Part shown: positions 36,443 to 45,366 of the stretch, in pieces
Layout: every line of letters starts with the position of its first letter
How positions within the stretch are numbered: the stretch's first letter is position 1
Source of the DNA: Chitinispirillales bacterium ANBcel5
Lineage (GTDB): Bacteria > Fibrobacterota > Chitinivibrionia > Chitinivibrionales > Chitinispirillaceae
Direction: 5' to 3'
Length of the DNA stretch: 64,000 bases
Assembly: GCA_029688955.1 (NCBI GenBank)
Contig: JARUKZ010000003.1
Location: 124,001-188,000, forward strand
Made by a program: the position numbers and the translations under genes
Notes under the pieces: generated by a model
Told to the model about the DNA's origin: nothing
The model's input: only the letters and a program-made list of their open reading frames with translations
Database searches by the model: none

Positions 36443-38131
36443 ATGGCTTATCTGGTATTTGCACGAAAATGGCGTCCTTTATCCTTCGAAGATGTTGTAG
36501 GTCAGGAGCATATCACCGAGACGTTAAAAAAAGCGATAGAAACTGACCGGGTAGCGCACGCCTACATATTTACCGGCACCAGGGGGGTGGGCAAAACCAC
36601 TACAGCCCGTATTTTAGCCAGAGCACTTAACTGCGATAAAGGCCCTACTACTAACCCCTGCGGAGAGTGCAACAGCTGCAAAAACATATTGGGTGGATCA
36701 AGCTTTGATGTGCTTGAGATAGATGGTGCATCGAACAACAAAGTAGAAGATGTACGTGATCTTCGCGATAACATCGGTTACTCTTCGATGGGTGGAAAGT
36801 ACAGAATCTTTGTAATCGATGAAGTGCACATGCTCTCAAATTCCGCCTTCAATGCTTTGCTTAAAACCTTAGAAGAACCGCCGGAAAAAGTAATTTTTAT
36901 CTTTGCCACAACAGAGCCACATAAAATACCGGCCACCATTCATTCAAGGTGTCAGCGTTACGATTTTAGACGTATTGGTGCAGAGCAAATACTTGCCAGG
37001 CTTATACATATCTGCGATTCGGAAAAAATTCCCTATGAACGCAGCGCACTGATGCTTGTGGCACGCAAGGCTGAAGGAAGCATGCGAGACTCCATGAGTC
37101 TTCTCGACCAGGTATATTCATTTTGCAAAGAAGCTATTACAGAAAAAGAGGTGCGTTCTGTTCTGGGGCTGGTAGGAACAGAGGTTTACCGCGAGGTAAT
37201 GAATAACATAAAGGAGAAAAATCCTGTGCCTGCGCTTAAGGCTGTTCAGGATGTTCTTTATAATGGCTTTGACCTTCATGAGTTCATAACCGGCTTTCAG
37301 GATCATATAAGAAATCTTCTCTTTGCCCGCATCTCAGGAGCACTGGAGAGCCGGGGCATTGAGCTTGAAAACGATATTATTGAACAGCTAAGGGCTGAAT
37401 CTCAGAATTTTGCAGAAACTGATTTGCTGCGAATGGCTGAAATACTGAAAAAAACGGAATCTGAACTTAAGTGGAGCGCCTTTCCCAGATTTCTGGTTGA
37501 AGTAATGATGCTTAAACTTGTGTACCTGGATAGTACATTAAATATCGAGCAACTCCTACAACTCGCCTCAGGCGGCGGCTCATCTCCGGGTGATGCTGTA
37601 GAAAATACCGCCTCGATTCTTTCAGCCGAAACTGAAGCAAAAAAAAAAAAGGAACTGAAGAATGAGCAACCCTCTGAGGCCCTGATAACGCCTGTTGAGG
37701 AATCGTGTGACACCATTCCTTTAGTTTCATCACCCAAAATGCCCGTTGATCTTAATCAAAACTGGCCTCTGTTTTTAGACACCTTCATGAATGAACGACC
37801 CGAATTAGGGGCACATCTCTCCCACGGACAGCTTGTTAGTGTAAAAGAAGAAGTCGTTGAGTTGGAGTTTGGGTATAACTACAGATTTCAATATCAGAAA
37901 CTCACCCAAAAGAATAACAAAGAAGAGATAAGCAAGTATATAAAAACCTTTACCGGCCAGCCCTTAGAGGTTCGCATTACTTTAGATACGAGCAAAAAAG
38001 ACACGCAGGTGGATAAACCGCCAATGCAGTTTACCCCCTCCAGACCCGTTGTCAGTATAGATGATGATATAGAAAAAGAGCCTATTATACAGACCTTAAT
38101 CGACATGTTAGATGGAGAAGTACTTTCCTAA
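36443..38131 (+). CDS. dnaX: DNA polymerase III subunit tau/gamma
   Basis: 562 residues. Clamp-loader ATPase: Walker A GTRGVGKTT (45-53), zinc-ribbon Cys cluster (NPCGECNSC), Walker B with DEVHML, and sensor region. A poly-lysine stretch at codons 400-403 is encoded by 12 consecutive A (37639-37650). Slipping into either other frame meets a stop within about six codons, so a shorter gamma-like form of about 400 residues is expected. The C-terminal domain (about 430-562) fits the polymerase-binding part of tau. The cluster ffs-dnaX-ybaB-recR is conserved in many bacteria. Confidence 0.96.
   Translation: MAYLVFARKWRPLSFEDVVGQEHITETLKKAIETDRVAHAYIFTGTRGVGKTTTARILARALNCDKGPTTNPCGECNSCKNILGGSSFDVLEIDGASNNKVEDVRDLRDNIGYSSMGGKYRIFVIDEVHMLSNSAFNALLKTLEEPPEKVIFIFATTEPHKIPATIHSRCQRYDFRRIGAEQILARLIHICDSEKIPYERSALMLVARKAEGSMRDSMSLLDQVYSFCKEAITEKEVRSVLGLVGTEVYREVMNNIKEKNPVPALKAVQDVLYNGFDLHEFITGFQDHIRNLLFARISGALESRGIELENDIIEQLRAESQNFAETDLLRMAEILKKTESELKWSAFPRFLVEVMMLKLVYLDSTLNIEQLLQLASGGGSSPGDAVENTASILSAETEAKKKKELKNEQPSEALITPVEESCDTIPLVSSPKMPVDLNQNWPLFLDTFMNERPELGAHLSHGQLVSVKEEVVELEFGYNYRFQYQKLTQKNNKEEISKYIKTFTGQPLEVRITLDTSKKDTQVDKPPMQFTPSRPVVSIDDDIEKEPIIQTLIDMLDGEVLS
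37639..37665 (+). promoter_or_regulatory. dnaX poly-A slippage site
   Basis: Twelve A at 37639-37650. A -1 shift (or one extra A in mRNA) leads to GGA ACT GAA GAA TGA, stopping at 37663-37665; a +1 shift stops at AGG AAC TGA. Known precedent: dnaX of Thermus slips transcriptionally on an A-run to make gamma. Confidence 0.7.
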
Positions 38132-38143
38132 AGGAGTTATGCA

Positions 38144-38452
38144 ATGAAAAATATGAACAAATTATTAAAGCAGGCACAGAAAATGCAGTCTCAGATGATG
38201 AAAGCTCAGGAGGAGCTTCAACAAAAGGAAGTTGAGGGGACTGCTGGGGGTGGAATGGTAAAGGTTATGCTGAATGGCAAAAATGAACTTACCTCTATAA
38301 AGATTAACCCTGAAGTAGTTGACAGTGATGATGTGGAGATGCTTGAAGATCTTATCATTGCCGCACATCAAAATGCGCAGGAGAAGATTAAGGAGATCTC
38401 CGAATCTACTTATGGTTCTATCTCCGGTGGGCTTAATATTCCAGGAATGTAA
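38144..38452 (+). CDS. YbaB/EbfC nucleoid-associated protein
   Basis: 102 residues, full family length. Homodimeric DNA-binding protein with the typical N-terminal helix (NMNKLLKQAQKMQSQMMKA) and GGGMVKVMLNGKNELTSIKI. AAGGAG lies before the ATG. Between dnaX and recR, the standard place. Confidence 0.95.
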   Translation: MKNMNKLLKQAQKMQSQMMKAQEELQQKEVEGTAGGGMVKVMLNGKNELTSIKINPEVVDSDDVEMLEDLIIAAHQNAQEKIKEISESTYGSISGGLNIPGM

Positions 38453-38460
38453 TAACTACT

Positions 38461-39069
38461 ATGGTTGGTTCACTCGAAAAACTGGTGGAGGCGCTTAGTC
38501 GTCTTCCTACAATAGGGCAAAAGAGTGCCTGGCGCCTTGCGATTCATCTGCTTGAACGACCCGAGTCTGAAGCGCTGCACCTTGCACATACAATTGAAGA
38601 GGTCAGAAAGAGCATTAAGCGCTGTGAGGTTTGCTTCAATTACACCGAAAAAGAGATATGTGATCTATGCTCTTCACCTTCAAGGGACGGCTCTGTTATT
38701 TGTGTGGTAGAAAAGCCGGCCGACCTTTTTACCATTGAAAAGGCCGGAAGATACAAAGGGCTTTACCATGTACTGGGAGGAGTGCTTTCGCCACTGAACG
38801 GAGTAACCGCAGAGAAGCTCAATTTGGCACCTCTGAAAAAACGAATAGAGCAAAAAACACCCAAAGAGATAATTATCGCTCTTGGTGGAAGCAGTGACTC
38901 AGAAACCACTGCAATCTACCTGGCACGCTTTTTAAAATCACAAGACCTTCGGGTGACAAGGCTTGCCAGAGGTTTGCCTGTGGGTATGGAGCTTGAGTAT
39001 GTTGATCAGATCACACTCGCTCAGGCTCTTAACGAAAGAACAGACCTTGATTACGGAGAAAATCGATGA
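38461..39069 (+). CDS. recR: Recombination mediator RecR
   Basis: 202 residues. Works with RecF/RecO in loading RecA onto gapped DNA. Helix-hairpin-helix (SRLPTIGQKSAWRLAIHLL), C4 zinc finger (CEVCFNYTEKEICDLC), Toprim (ICVVEKPADLFTIE), and C-terminal RLARGLPVGMELEYVDQITL. Nine bases after ybaB. Confidence 0.96.
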   Translation: MVGSLEKLVEALSRLPTIGQKSAWRLAIHLLERPESEALHLAHTIEEVRKSIKRCEVCFNYTEKEICDLCSSPSRDGSVICVVEKPADLFTIEKAGRYKGLYHVLGGVLSPLNGVTAEKLNLAPLKKRIEQKTPKEIIIALGGSSDSETTAIYLARFLKSQDLRVTRLARGLPVGMELEYVDQITLAQALNERTDLDYGENR

Positions 39070-39572
39070 CCTTAAACCCAGTGTTCTGGATACGTAAACT
39101 TTTTGCGACCTGCCTTTTAACCGGTTATATTCCCTTTGCTCCCGGCTCCATTGGTGCCGCTATTACCGTTATTCTTCTCTACTTCTTTCAAGACACCTTT
39201 CATTTTTTCCTTGGACCCGAGCACTTCCTTCGCTATTGGGGTATAATCATTATTCTCATAGCAATCTGCTTCTTCTTAACTGCCAAGGCAAAAGAGGTTT
39301 TTGGAAAAGAAGATCCACCACAAGTTACTTTCGATGAATTCGTAGGACAGTTTATTACCTTTTTTATGGTACCATTGTCCATCAGGACTCTTGTGCTTGG
39401 GTTTGCCCTCTTTCGATTCTTCGACATAGTTAAACCGTTTCCTGTTCATGTAATGGAAGAGATGGAAGGAGGAGTAGGGGTGACAATGGATGATGTAGCT
39501 GCCGGAGTGTTAGCTAATATTACCCTTATCGCCATACTTGGTACTTTCAACTGGATTATGGGAATGTTGTAA
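39066..39572 (+). CDS. pgpA: Phosphatidylglycerophosphatase A
   Basis: 168 residues with several membrane segments. Removes phosphate from phosphatidylglycerophosphate. Markers: YIPFAPGSIGAA near the N-terminus, DPPQVTFDEFVGQFITF, and FDIVKPFPVHVMEEMEGGVGVTMDDVAAG. It overlaps recR by four bases (ATGA). Confidence 0.93.
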   Translation: MTLNPVFWIRKLFATCLLTGYIPFAPGSIGAAITVILLYFFQDTFHFFLGPEHFLRYWGIIIILIAICFFLTAKAKEVFGKEDPPQVTFDEFVGQFITFFMVPLSIRTLVLGFALFRFFDIVKPFPVHVMEEMEGGVGVTMDDVAAGVLANITLIAILGTFNWIMGML

Positions 39573-39574
39573 TC

Positions 39575-39895
39575 ATGGACCCGATACATTTTTTCTCATC
39601 ATTTATCAGAGGTCATCTTCAGGAAATCTGTTTTGGTATTACAGCAGTAACACTGATGCTTTCGGGAAGACCGGTGAATTCAGTCGTTAAAAAATTCACC
39701 CATAACCTTAACTGGTTTTTACGGTACTGTGTTTATATAGTATTGTGTACTGTTGGATATGGTTTTCTCTCTAAGGTTCTGTATAAAGGGCTTTGGCATT
39801 GGTTTGCCAATCTCAATAATACTTCCCTGGTCTTATGGGTAACTTCTATTTACCTGGTTTTAGCGTATCTGGCTAAAGCACAGAAAGAAATTTGA
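39575..39895 (+). CDS. Small membrane protein, possibly DUF3392-like
   Basis: 106 residues with three predicted membrane segments (about 15-30, 46-66, 82-99). GYGFLSKVLYKGL and the size fit the small inner-membrane DUF3392 family, but this is a resemblance, not proof. It follows pgpA by three bases and precedes pncC by five, so it is within the same operon. Function unknown. Confidence 0.6.
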   Translation: MDPIHFFSSFIRGHLQEICFGITAVTLMLSGRPVNSVVKKFTHNLNWFLRYCVYIVLCTVGYGFLSKVLYKGLWHWFANLNNTSLVLWVTSIYLVLAYLAKAQKEI

Positions 39896-39899
39896 CCTT

Positions 39900-40376
39900 A
39901 TGAATACTGTAGAGGAACTTGCGGCTATTCTTAAAGAAAAAAAGTACCGCATCAGTACAGCTGAATCCTGTACCGGTGGACTCATTGGCGCTAGATTGAC
40001 CGATTTTAAAGGTTCATCAGAATTTTTCACCGGAGGAATCATAGCCTACGATAACAGAGTAAAGGTAGATATACTTGGTGTGTCACCAGATGTCCTTAAT
40101 CAGGTGGGCGCGGTTAGCTCAGAAGTCGTTGAGGCAATGGCAACCGGGGCATCCTCTGTTTTTAAAACCCACTGTGCTGTTTCTGTCTCAGGCATTGCAG
40201 GTCCCGGTGGTGGAAGTGAAGAAAAACCGGTAGGCCTTGTGTATATCGGATCTTTGGTAAATAGTGATATTAAAAGCCGCGAATTTCATTTTACCGGTAC
40301 CAGAAAAGATATCAGATATTTGGCTGTGAATGCAGCTCTGGGCATGATAAGAGAGCATATTTTATCATTAGATTAA
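39900..40376 (+). CDS. pncC: Nicotinamide-nucleotide amidase (CinA C-terminal family)
   Basis: 158 residues. Hydrolyses NMN to nicotinate mononucleotide in pyridine-nucleotide salvage. The catalytic block is SCTGGLIGARLTD, with GIIAYDNRVKVDILGVSP, GAVSSEVVEAMATGA, and SGIAGPGGGSEEKPVGLVYIG. Single-domain form without the N-terminal MoCF domain of CinA. Last gene of the recR-pgpA operon. Confidence 0.92.
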   Translation: MNTVEELAAILKEKKYRISTAESCTGGLIGARLTDFKGSSEFFTGGIIAYDNRVKVDILGVSPDVLNQVGAVSSEVVEAMATGASSVFKTHCAVSVSGIAGPGGGSEEKPVGLVYIGSLVNSDIKSREFHFTGTRKDIRYLAVNAALGMIREHILSLD

Positions 40377-40647
40377 ACCTTTGTTGTTCATAAGCAAACT
40401 GCACATTTTGATTTCGATTGCCCCTCTTTCCTTCCAATAATTTTTCAATATTTAACTTTTCTGTAAAAATGATTGTCCTTATCTCTGATCAGAACCTATT
40501 TTGCTAAAAAGTGATTTTTGCTTCACTTAGTTGCTGACAGGATAATTAAGTTAGATTCTGATAGTTGTCCCAGACTTGTTGTCCTTCTGAATAATTTATA
40601 TTGGAATACACTTTTCTGAATATTCATCAGCATTCAGGAGAATCTGC
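40377..40647. other. Intergenic before the rhomboid gene
   Basis: AT-rich, 271 bases, no ORF. Contains the leader of the rhomboid gene with AGGAG about seven bases before the start. No terminator hairpin recognised for pncC. Confidence 0.4.
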
Positions 40648-42024
40648 ATGTTTATGCCATACAGTACAGATGAACATGATGGTGAAATAGGTATCATCTC
40701 AGTTTCTATTATTACGATCTGTGTCATCGTATTCAGTATCATATACTTTAATGATGTTGAGATTAGAAGACAGATGAGAGATGTTAATCGTGAGTTGATT
40801 CAGATAACCTATAATCCCGATTCTAATCCATCAATAGTTCAGGAGATGTTTGGGTTAGAAGAGACAAAGGATAAACGGGACAGATTTGTTCATCAACGGG
40901 ATTCCCTTAAAAGCGTTTTAACGGAATTAGGTGAAAAACAGCTACTTCCCAGATTTGCCTTTATTCCCGAAGAAAAAAGCCTTGCTCAAATTTTTCTCTC
41001 TATGTTTGCCCACGCAAGCTGGTTTCATCTCCTGGGAAATATGCTGTTTTTCTATGTGTGTGGTGTAGTCATGGAAAAATACTGGGGACATTTACGCTTT
41101 TTGATGGTGTATCTGTTATCTGGTGTTGGTGCGGTGCTGGTGTATTTGTTTCAGGGGATAACGTTTGCATCAACATCAGATTGGGCTTCAACACCTCTGG
41201 TAGGAGCCTCCGGGGCTATTGCAGGGACGATGGGTGCAATGATGGTAATTCATCCAAAAAGTAAAATAAAAATACTGTTTTTCTTTTTTGTTTTGTTTAC
41301 TACTTTTCAGATCAGTCTCTTTATCTATTTGGGGTTTTGGATATTCACACAAGTTCTTTATACACTAATGGACCCAGATATGAGCTCAGGAGTGGCATTC
41401 TCTGCTCATGTGGGTGGTTTTTTAACCGGTGTACTCTTTGCCTACCTACTAAAGGGAGATGAGCTAAAGTTTGATCCGCAAAGCTCTTTCTCTCATGCCC
41501 CAAAGCCAAAAAGCAGAGTGGCAATGCTATCATCCCAAAGAGAGCAAATTAACAAATCAGGTCAGCAATCACCAGTGCAGACAAACTCATCCCTTCTCAG
41601 CGAAGGATGGCTTGCGTTAAAAGAGGACAGAAAAGAAGATGCTTCCGAGTGTATTCTCAGAGGCATTGAATTGATTATGCATAATGCCGAACAAAAAAAG
41701 CAGGAAGTTGCAGAGAATATTGATAAGCTTTTTGAATCAAAAGGTAAGCTTACTATAAATGGCACTCAGGTATATCAATGGGCCAAAAAGTTACAACTAT
41801 TAAATATGCCTATGTCAGCTCTGCGCTGTTTTGATATAGCTGCTACCACTGCCTCCGGGCTGCATCTTAAAATAAATTCCCGGTATGCCGCTGCTCTTTT
41901 ACGCAACAAAATGATGATAGAATATCAAAAGGCCGAGGAAGACCTTAGATGGATTATCGATAAAGCACCTGACTCTATTCCAGCCAGGGATGCTCAGGAG
42001 CTTATAGAGGAGCTATCTGCTTAA
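40648..42024 (+). CDS. Rhomboid intramembrane serine protease with soluble C-terminal domain
   Basis: 458 residues. Cuts transmembrane segments of substrate proteins inside the membrane. The membrane core (about 110-275) has HASWFHLLGNMLFFYVCG, the catalytic Ser in VGASGAIAG (S188) and His in SAHVGGFL (H254). An N-terminal helix (about 17-35) and a charged loop precede the core. The C-terminal 170 residues are helical and TPR-like (SEGWLALKEDRKEDASECI), likely a substrate- or partner-binding module. AGGAG lies just before the start. Convergent with ung. Confidence 0.93.
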   Translation: MFMPYSTDEHDGEIGIISVSIITICVIVFSIIYFNDVEIRRQMRDVNRELIQITYNPDSNPSIVQEMFGLEETKDKRDRFVHQRDSLKSVLTELGEKQLLPRFAFIPEEKSLAQIFLSMFAHASWFHLLGNMLFFYVCGVVMEKYWGHLRFLMVYLLSGVGAVLVYLFQGITFASTSDWASTPLVGASGAIAGTMGAMMVIHPKSKIKILFFFFVLFTTFQISLFIYLGFWIFTQVLYTLMDPDMSSGVAFSAHVGGFLTGVLFAYLLKGDELKFDPQSSFSHAPKPKSRVAMLSSQREQINKSGQQSPVQTNSSLLSEGWLALKEDRKEDASECILRGIELIMHNAEQKKQEVAENIDKLFESKGKLTINGTQVYQWAKKLQLLNMPMSALRCFDIAATTASGLHLKINSRYAAALLRNKMMIEYQKAEEDLRWIIDKAPDSIPARDAQELIEELSA

Positions 42025-42125
42025 CGACCGGGCTCATTGTACCAAAAGTATGCTTAACCCTGAAACAGTGTTCCAACAAGCCGGGGTAAACTACAAACTG
42101 GATTTCTTAGCATTGACCAGCATTA

Positions 42126-42806
42126 CTATAAACTCCAGTCAACCTCCGCTACTCCCTGTGACTTTAGTATCTCATTTGCCCTGGAAAAATGGCGGCAGCC
42201 AAAAAAACCCCTGTTTGCAGAAAACGGTGACGGGTGAGGGGCGGTTAAAACATGGTGTTTGGAAGTATCGATAAGCTCCTCTTTAGCCCGGGCGTAATTA
42301 CCCCATAACAAAAATACCAGACCTGTCCTTTTTTCCGATAGTAGCCCTATTACCCGATCGGTGAATATCTCCCACCCCTTTTTCTGGTGAGAACCGGCCT
42401 GATTCGCTCTGACTGTAAGAGTAGCATTTAATAACAGCACCCCCTGTTTGGCCCATTTTTCCAAATTGCCACCTTGGGGTATTGAAGCACCGGTGTCGCT
42501 GTGCAGCTCTTTAAAAATATTCACCAGTGATGGAGGTTTTCTTAACCCATCACTTACAGAAAAACACAGTCCGTTTGCCTGACCCGGGCCATGGTAGGGG
42601 TCCTGCCCTAAAATCACCACTTTAACCCTGCTAAAGGGAGTATGATCAAAAGCGGCAAACACCAGAGGCCTGGGGGGATAAATGGAATATTTTTCATCCT
42701 CCTGCATCAAAAATTGGTTTAGGGATTTAAAATAATCCGAGCCAAATTCTTCCCTAAGGTGCTCTTTCCAGCTGCTTTCGATTGAAAGGTCCTTTATTTG
42801 AGACAT
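42126..42806 (-). CDS. ung: Uracil-DNA glycosylase, family 1
   Basis: 226 residues. Removes uracil from DNA in base-excision repair. Water-activating motif GQDPYHGPGQANGLCFSV, C-terminal HPSPFSANRGFFGCRHF (intercalation loop) and LLWGNYAR. Ends AEVDWSL, near the expected length. Confidence 0.96.
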   Translation of the reverse strand: MSQIKDLSIESSWKEHLREEFGSDYFKSLNQFLMQEDEKYSIYPPRPLVFAAFDHTPFSRVKVVILGQDPYHGPGQANGLCFSVSDGLRKPPSLVNIFKELHSDTGASIPQGGNLEKWAKQGVLLLNATLTVRANQAGSHQKKGWEIFTDRVIGLLSEKRTGLVFLLWGNYARAKEELIDTSKHHVLTAPHPSPFSANRGFFGCRHFSRANEILKSQGVAEVDWSL

Positions 42807-42977
42807 AATGATCTTTCGCTACGTTTGAAAACTAAAAAAAATAAATATGTAACCCAATGCGCAAAATACCTTTGATGCTTTTTATTACGGTTTGTGCTAA
42901 ACCATTCGTACTACCAAAAGCGTGCTGCACTTATTATTTTGGAAGTCACCTTCTCTGAAATTCATCGAAAGTATGCA

Positions 42978-44018
42978 ATGAAAACACAGCTCTATTTACC
43001 CAAAGATTATGCCCCCCTGCTGGATATTAAGCAAACAGAACATGCAATTACAGTCATTAAAGACACTTTTCAGATGTTTCTGTCGGCAGAACTGTTTCTA
43101 AGAAGAGTAACTGCGCCACTTTATGTGCTGAAAGGAACAGGTATCAATGATGACCTAAACGGTACTGAGCGCCCGGTTACATTCCCCATCAAAGCAATGC
43201 AGGACCGTGAAGTAGAAATTGTTCACAGTCTTGCAAAGTGGAAGAGGATGGCACTGGTGGATTATGAAATAGAACCTGGCTTTGGTGTATATACCGACAT
43301 GAACGCTCTTCGTCCCGATGAAGATTTGGATAACACCCATTCGGTGTATGTGGATCAGTGGGATTGGGAAAAACACATCAATCCTGAAAACAGAAACCTC
43401 GACTATTTAAAATCTGTCGTGACAAGGCTCTATGAAGTAATAAAGAAAACCGAATTTGTGGTCTATGAAAAGTATCCCCGGATAACTCCACTGCTACCGG
43501 AGCATATCACCTTCATTCACGCAGAAGAGCTCTGTGAGATGTATCCAAAACTTAGCCCCAAAGAGCGGGAAGATGAAATTACCCGTCAATACGGAGCAGT
43601 ATTTGTGATCGGAATCGGTGGTGTTATGCCCTGTGGTGAAAGGCATGATGGCCGTGCCCCCGACTATGATGACTGGAGCACACCTACTAAGAAGAACTTT
43701 AAGGGACTCAACGGTGATATCCTTCTATGGAATCCTGTTCTAAAAAAAGCCTTTGAAATTTCCTCCATGGGCATACGGGTTAATGCGGAGTCACTTATCA
43801 CACAGCTGGAAGAGCATGATCAAACACAAAGAAAAGAGCTTCTGTTTCACAAACGACTGCTTGCCGGCGAACTTTGTGATTCAATAGGTGGTGGAATCGG
43901 TCAGTCCAGATTAACCATGTTTTTTCTAAGAAAAGCACATATTGGTGAGATTCAAGCCAGTGTGTGGCCTGAAGAGATGAGAAAACTCTGTAACGAACAC
44001 AATATCATACTGCTGTGA
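42978..44018 (+). CDS. asnA: Ammonia-dependent asparagine synthetase
   Basis: 346 residues from the ATG at 42978 (MKTQLYLPKDY), selected by comparison with E. coli AsnA start; the frame continues upstream to 42894. Converts Asp, ammonia and ATP to Asn. Diagnostic blocks: VHSLAKWKRMAL, MNALRPDEDLDN, HSVYVDQWDWEK, RHDGRAPDYDDWSTP, GLNGDILLWNPVL, ELSSMGIRV-like EISSMGIRV, and GGGIGQSRLTMF. Confidence 0.95.
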   Translation: MKTQLYLPKDYAPLLDIKQTEHAITVIKDTFQMFLSAELFLRRVTAPLYVLKGTGINDDLNGTERPVTFPIKAMQDREVEIVHSLAKWKRMALVDYEIEPGFGVYTDMNALRPDEDLDNTHSVYVDQWDWEKHINPENRNLDYLKSVVTRLYEVIKKTEFVVYEKYPRITPLLPEHITFIHAEELCEMYPKLSPKEREDEITRQYGAVFVIGIGGVMPCGERHDGRAPDYDDWSTPTKKNFKGLNGDILLWNPVLKKAFEISSMGIRVNAESLITQLEEHDQTQRKELLFHKRLLAGELCDSIGGGIGQSRLTMFFLRKAHIGEIQASVWPEEMRKLCNEHNIILL

Positions 44019-44086
44019 GGGTACAAATGAGATTAATTGTGAAGAATGTATAGTAAACGAGTGAATCTGAACCGGTGTGGTACAGG

Positions 44087-44218
44087 ATGATCAACCGGGT
44101 TTACGAGCTCTCCCGGAGTTCACAAAAGTATTTTGCCGCGTGTGAAAAATATAGGGAACCCGGTTTCCTGATGCAAAAAGATGGTTACCGTGGCGTAGTA
44201 GATGAGCAAATTCAGTGA
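44087..44218 (+). CDS. Small protein (43 aa), unknown
   Basis: Starts MINRVYELSRSSQKYFA and ends VVDEQIQ. Composition and the run AACEKYREPGFLMQKDGYR look protein-like and not like a random frame. It overlaps the next gene by 17 bases in another frame, suggesting coupling. Ribosome site is weak (ACAGG touching the start). No family recognised. Confidence 0.4.
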   Translation: MINRVYELSRSSQKYFAACEKYREPGFLMQKDGYRGVVDEQIQ

Positions 44219-44627
44219 AAGGAAAGTGGAGGAGGCAATAACGGTGCGAAGCATACTTAGGAGCGGTAAATTTCTTAACCTTGCCGGTGGCTTTATGATA
44301 GCTTTTTCAATCCTGGTAGCTTATGGGCACACTATCTTTATTCTTCCTTACATTGCCGATGTTGCTTCAGCCGGGGAGGAGATGCTTTTCCGGCCATTAG
44401 TTTTTCATATGAATGTCGCGGAGTGGTTCAGGGTGTGGTTTCTTTTTGTGGTTATCCTTGTTGCTGTTCCTGTGAAAATTTTCTCTAAAAGACTCCGCCA
44501 TTACAAAAGCTATATTCCGCATATATGCATTACCTTTGGCGTTTTGTTAAACACCTATGTGGTCTCAATGATTTTTCTCTCTTTTATACAGTATATCATC
44601 TTAACAATGCCAGCTCATTCCGGATAA
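44202..44627 (+). CDS. Small integral membrane protein, unknown
   Basis: 141 residues with three hydrophobic segments (about 28-50, 74-93, 106-130) and a basic loop (KIFSKRLRHYKSY). An N-terminal 25-residue charged segment precedes them. I recognise no family. The start is supported only by context: no good ribosome site, but it overlaps the preceding 43-codon ORF. Confidence 0.6.
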   Translation: MSKFSERKVEEAITVRSILRSGKFLNLAGGFMIAFSILVAYGHTIFILPYIADVASAGEEMLFRPLVFHMNVAEWFRVWFLFVVILVAVPVKIFSKRLRHYKSYIPHICITFGVLLNTYVVSMIFLSFIQYIILTMPAHSG

Positions 44628-44772
44628 AAACTAAATGCTGTGTTCACGACAGTCAGACAGTCAGACAGTCATTACCATTATAATCCCCTCCAGTTAAACC
44701 ATCTCCTTTGACCAATTTTGCTTGGGCATGCATATATTTCAGATTTACCTTACAAAACCTCTTCTAATCCAA
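44628..44772. other. Intergenic, no gene seen
   Basis: Contains three tandem copies of the 8-base word CAGTCAGA at about 44649-44670 (short direct repeat). No ORF. Confidence 0.4.
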
Positions 44773-44940
44773 TTATGCGCTCCATTTGAAAATCACCAAT
44801 AATTTTTCTGCTGAAACTTCAGACACTTCCTCATCCGTTACCGCGCCATCGGCAATCTTTTCTGTGGTAATTGATCCCTCTCCAACCTCACCTGTGGGAA
44901 TCTCCGGCCTGCTTTTAATCTCGTTCTCCCTGTAACTATC
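44773..44940 (-). pseudogene. Gene remnant: C-terminal end of a surface/fibre-like protein
   Basis: An open minus-strand frame of 56 codons without a start codon, bounded upstream by TAG at 44943-44941. It encodes RPEIPTGEVGEGSITTEK followed by IADGAVTDEEVSEVSAEKLL. The IADGAVT/GSITTEKI repeat pattern is typical of fibre-like adhesins or phage tail-type proteins. The lost upstream part suggests a broken gene next to the repeat arrays. Confidence 0.45.
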
Positions 44941-45012
44941 CTATTCTTTTTTTAATTACTGCAAATACAGCGGCTTACATGCTTTCAGTAAGCACTGTTT
45001 GCGCATCATGCC

Positions 45013-45348
45013 CTTTGTTATGAGGAACACGCCTTGTGTTATAAGGAACACGCCCTGTGTTATAAGGAACACGCCCTGTGCAGTGAGGAACACGCCCTGT
45101 GCAGTGAGGAACACGCCCTGTGCAGTGAGGAACACCCCCCGTGCAGTGAGGAACACCCCCTGTGCAGTGAGGAACACCCCCTGTGCAGTGAGGAACACCC
45201 CCTGTGCAGTGAGGAACACCCCCTGTGCAGTGAGGAACACCCCCTGTGCAGTGAGGAACATGCCCCGTGCAGTGAGGAACACCCCCCGTGCAGTGAGGAA
45301 CATGCCCCGTGCAGTGAGGAACACCCCCCGTGCAGTGAGGAACATGCC
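45013..45348 (+). repeat. Array A: 16 tandem copies of a 21-bp repeat
   Basis: Consensus CTGTGCAGTGAGGAACACCCC (21 bp), 16 units without spacers; the first three are degenerate (GTTATAAGGAACACG). The unit is a multiple of three, so several frames stay open on both strands, for instance a heptad AVRNTPC repeat on the plus strand. There is no ribosome site, so I treat it as non-coding. It is followed after about 18 bases by the opposed array B. Confidence 0.9.
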
Positions 45349-45366
45349 CCGTGCAGGGGTGTTCGA

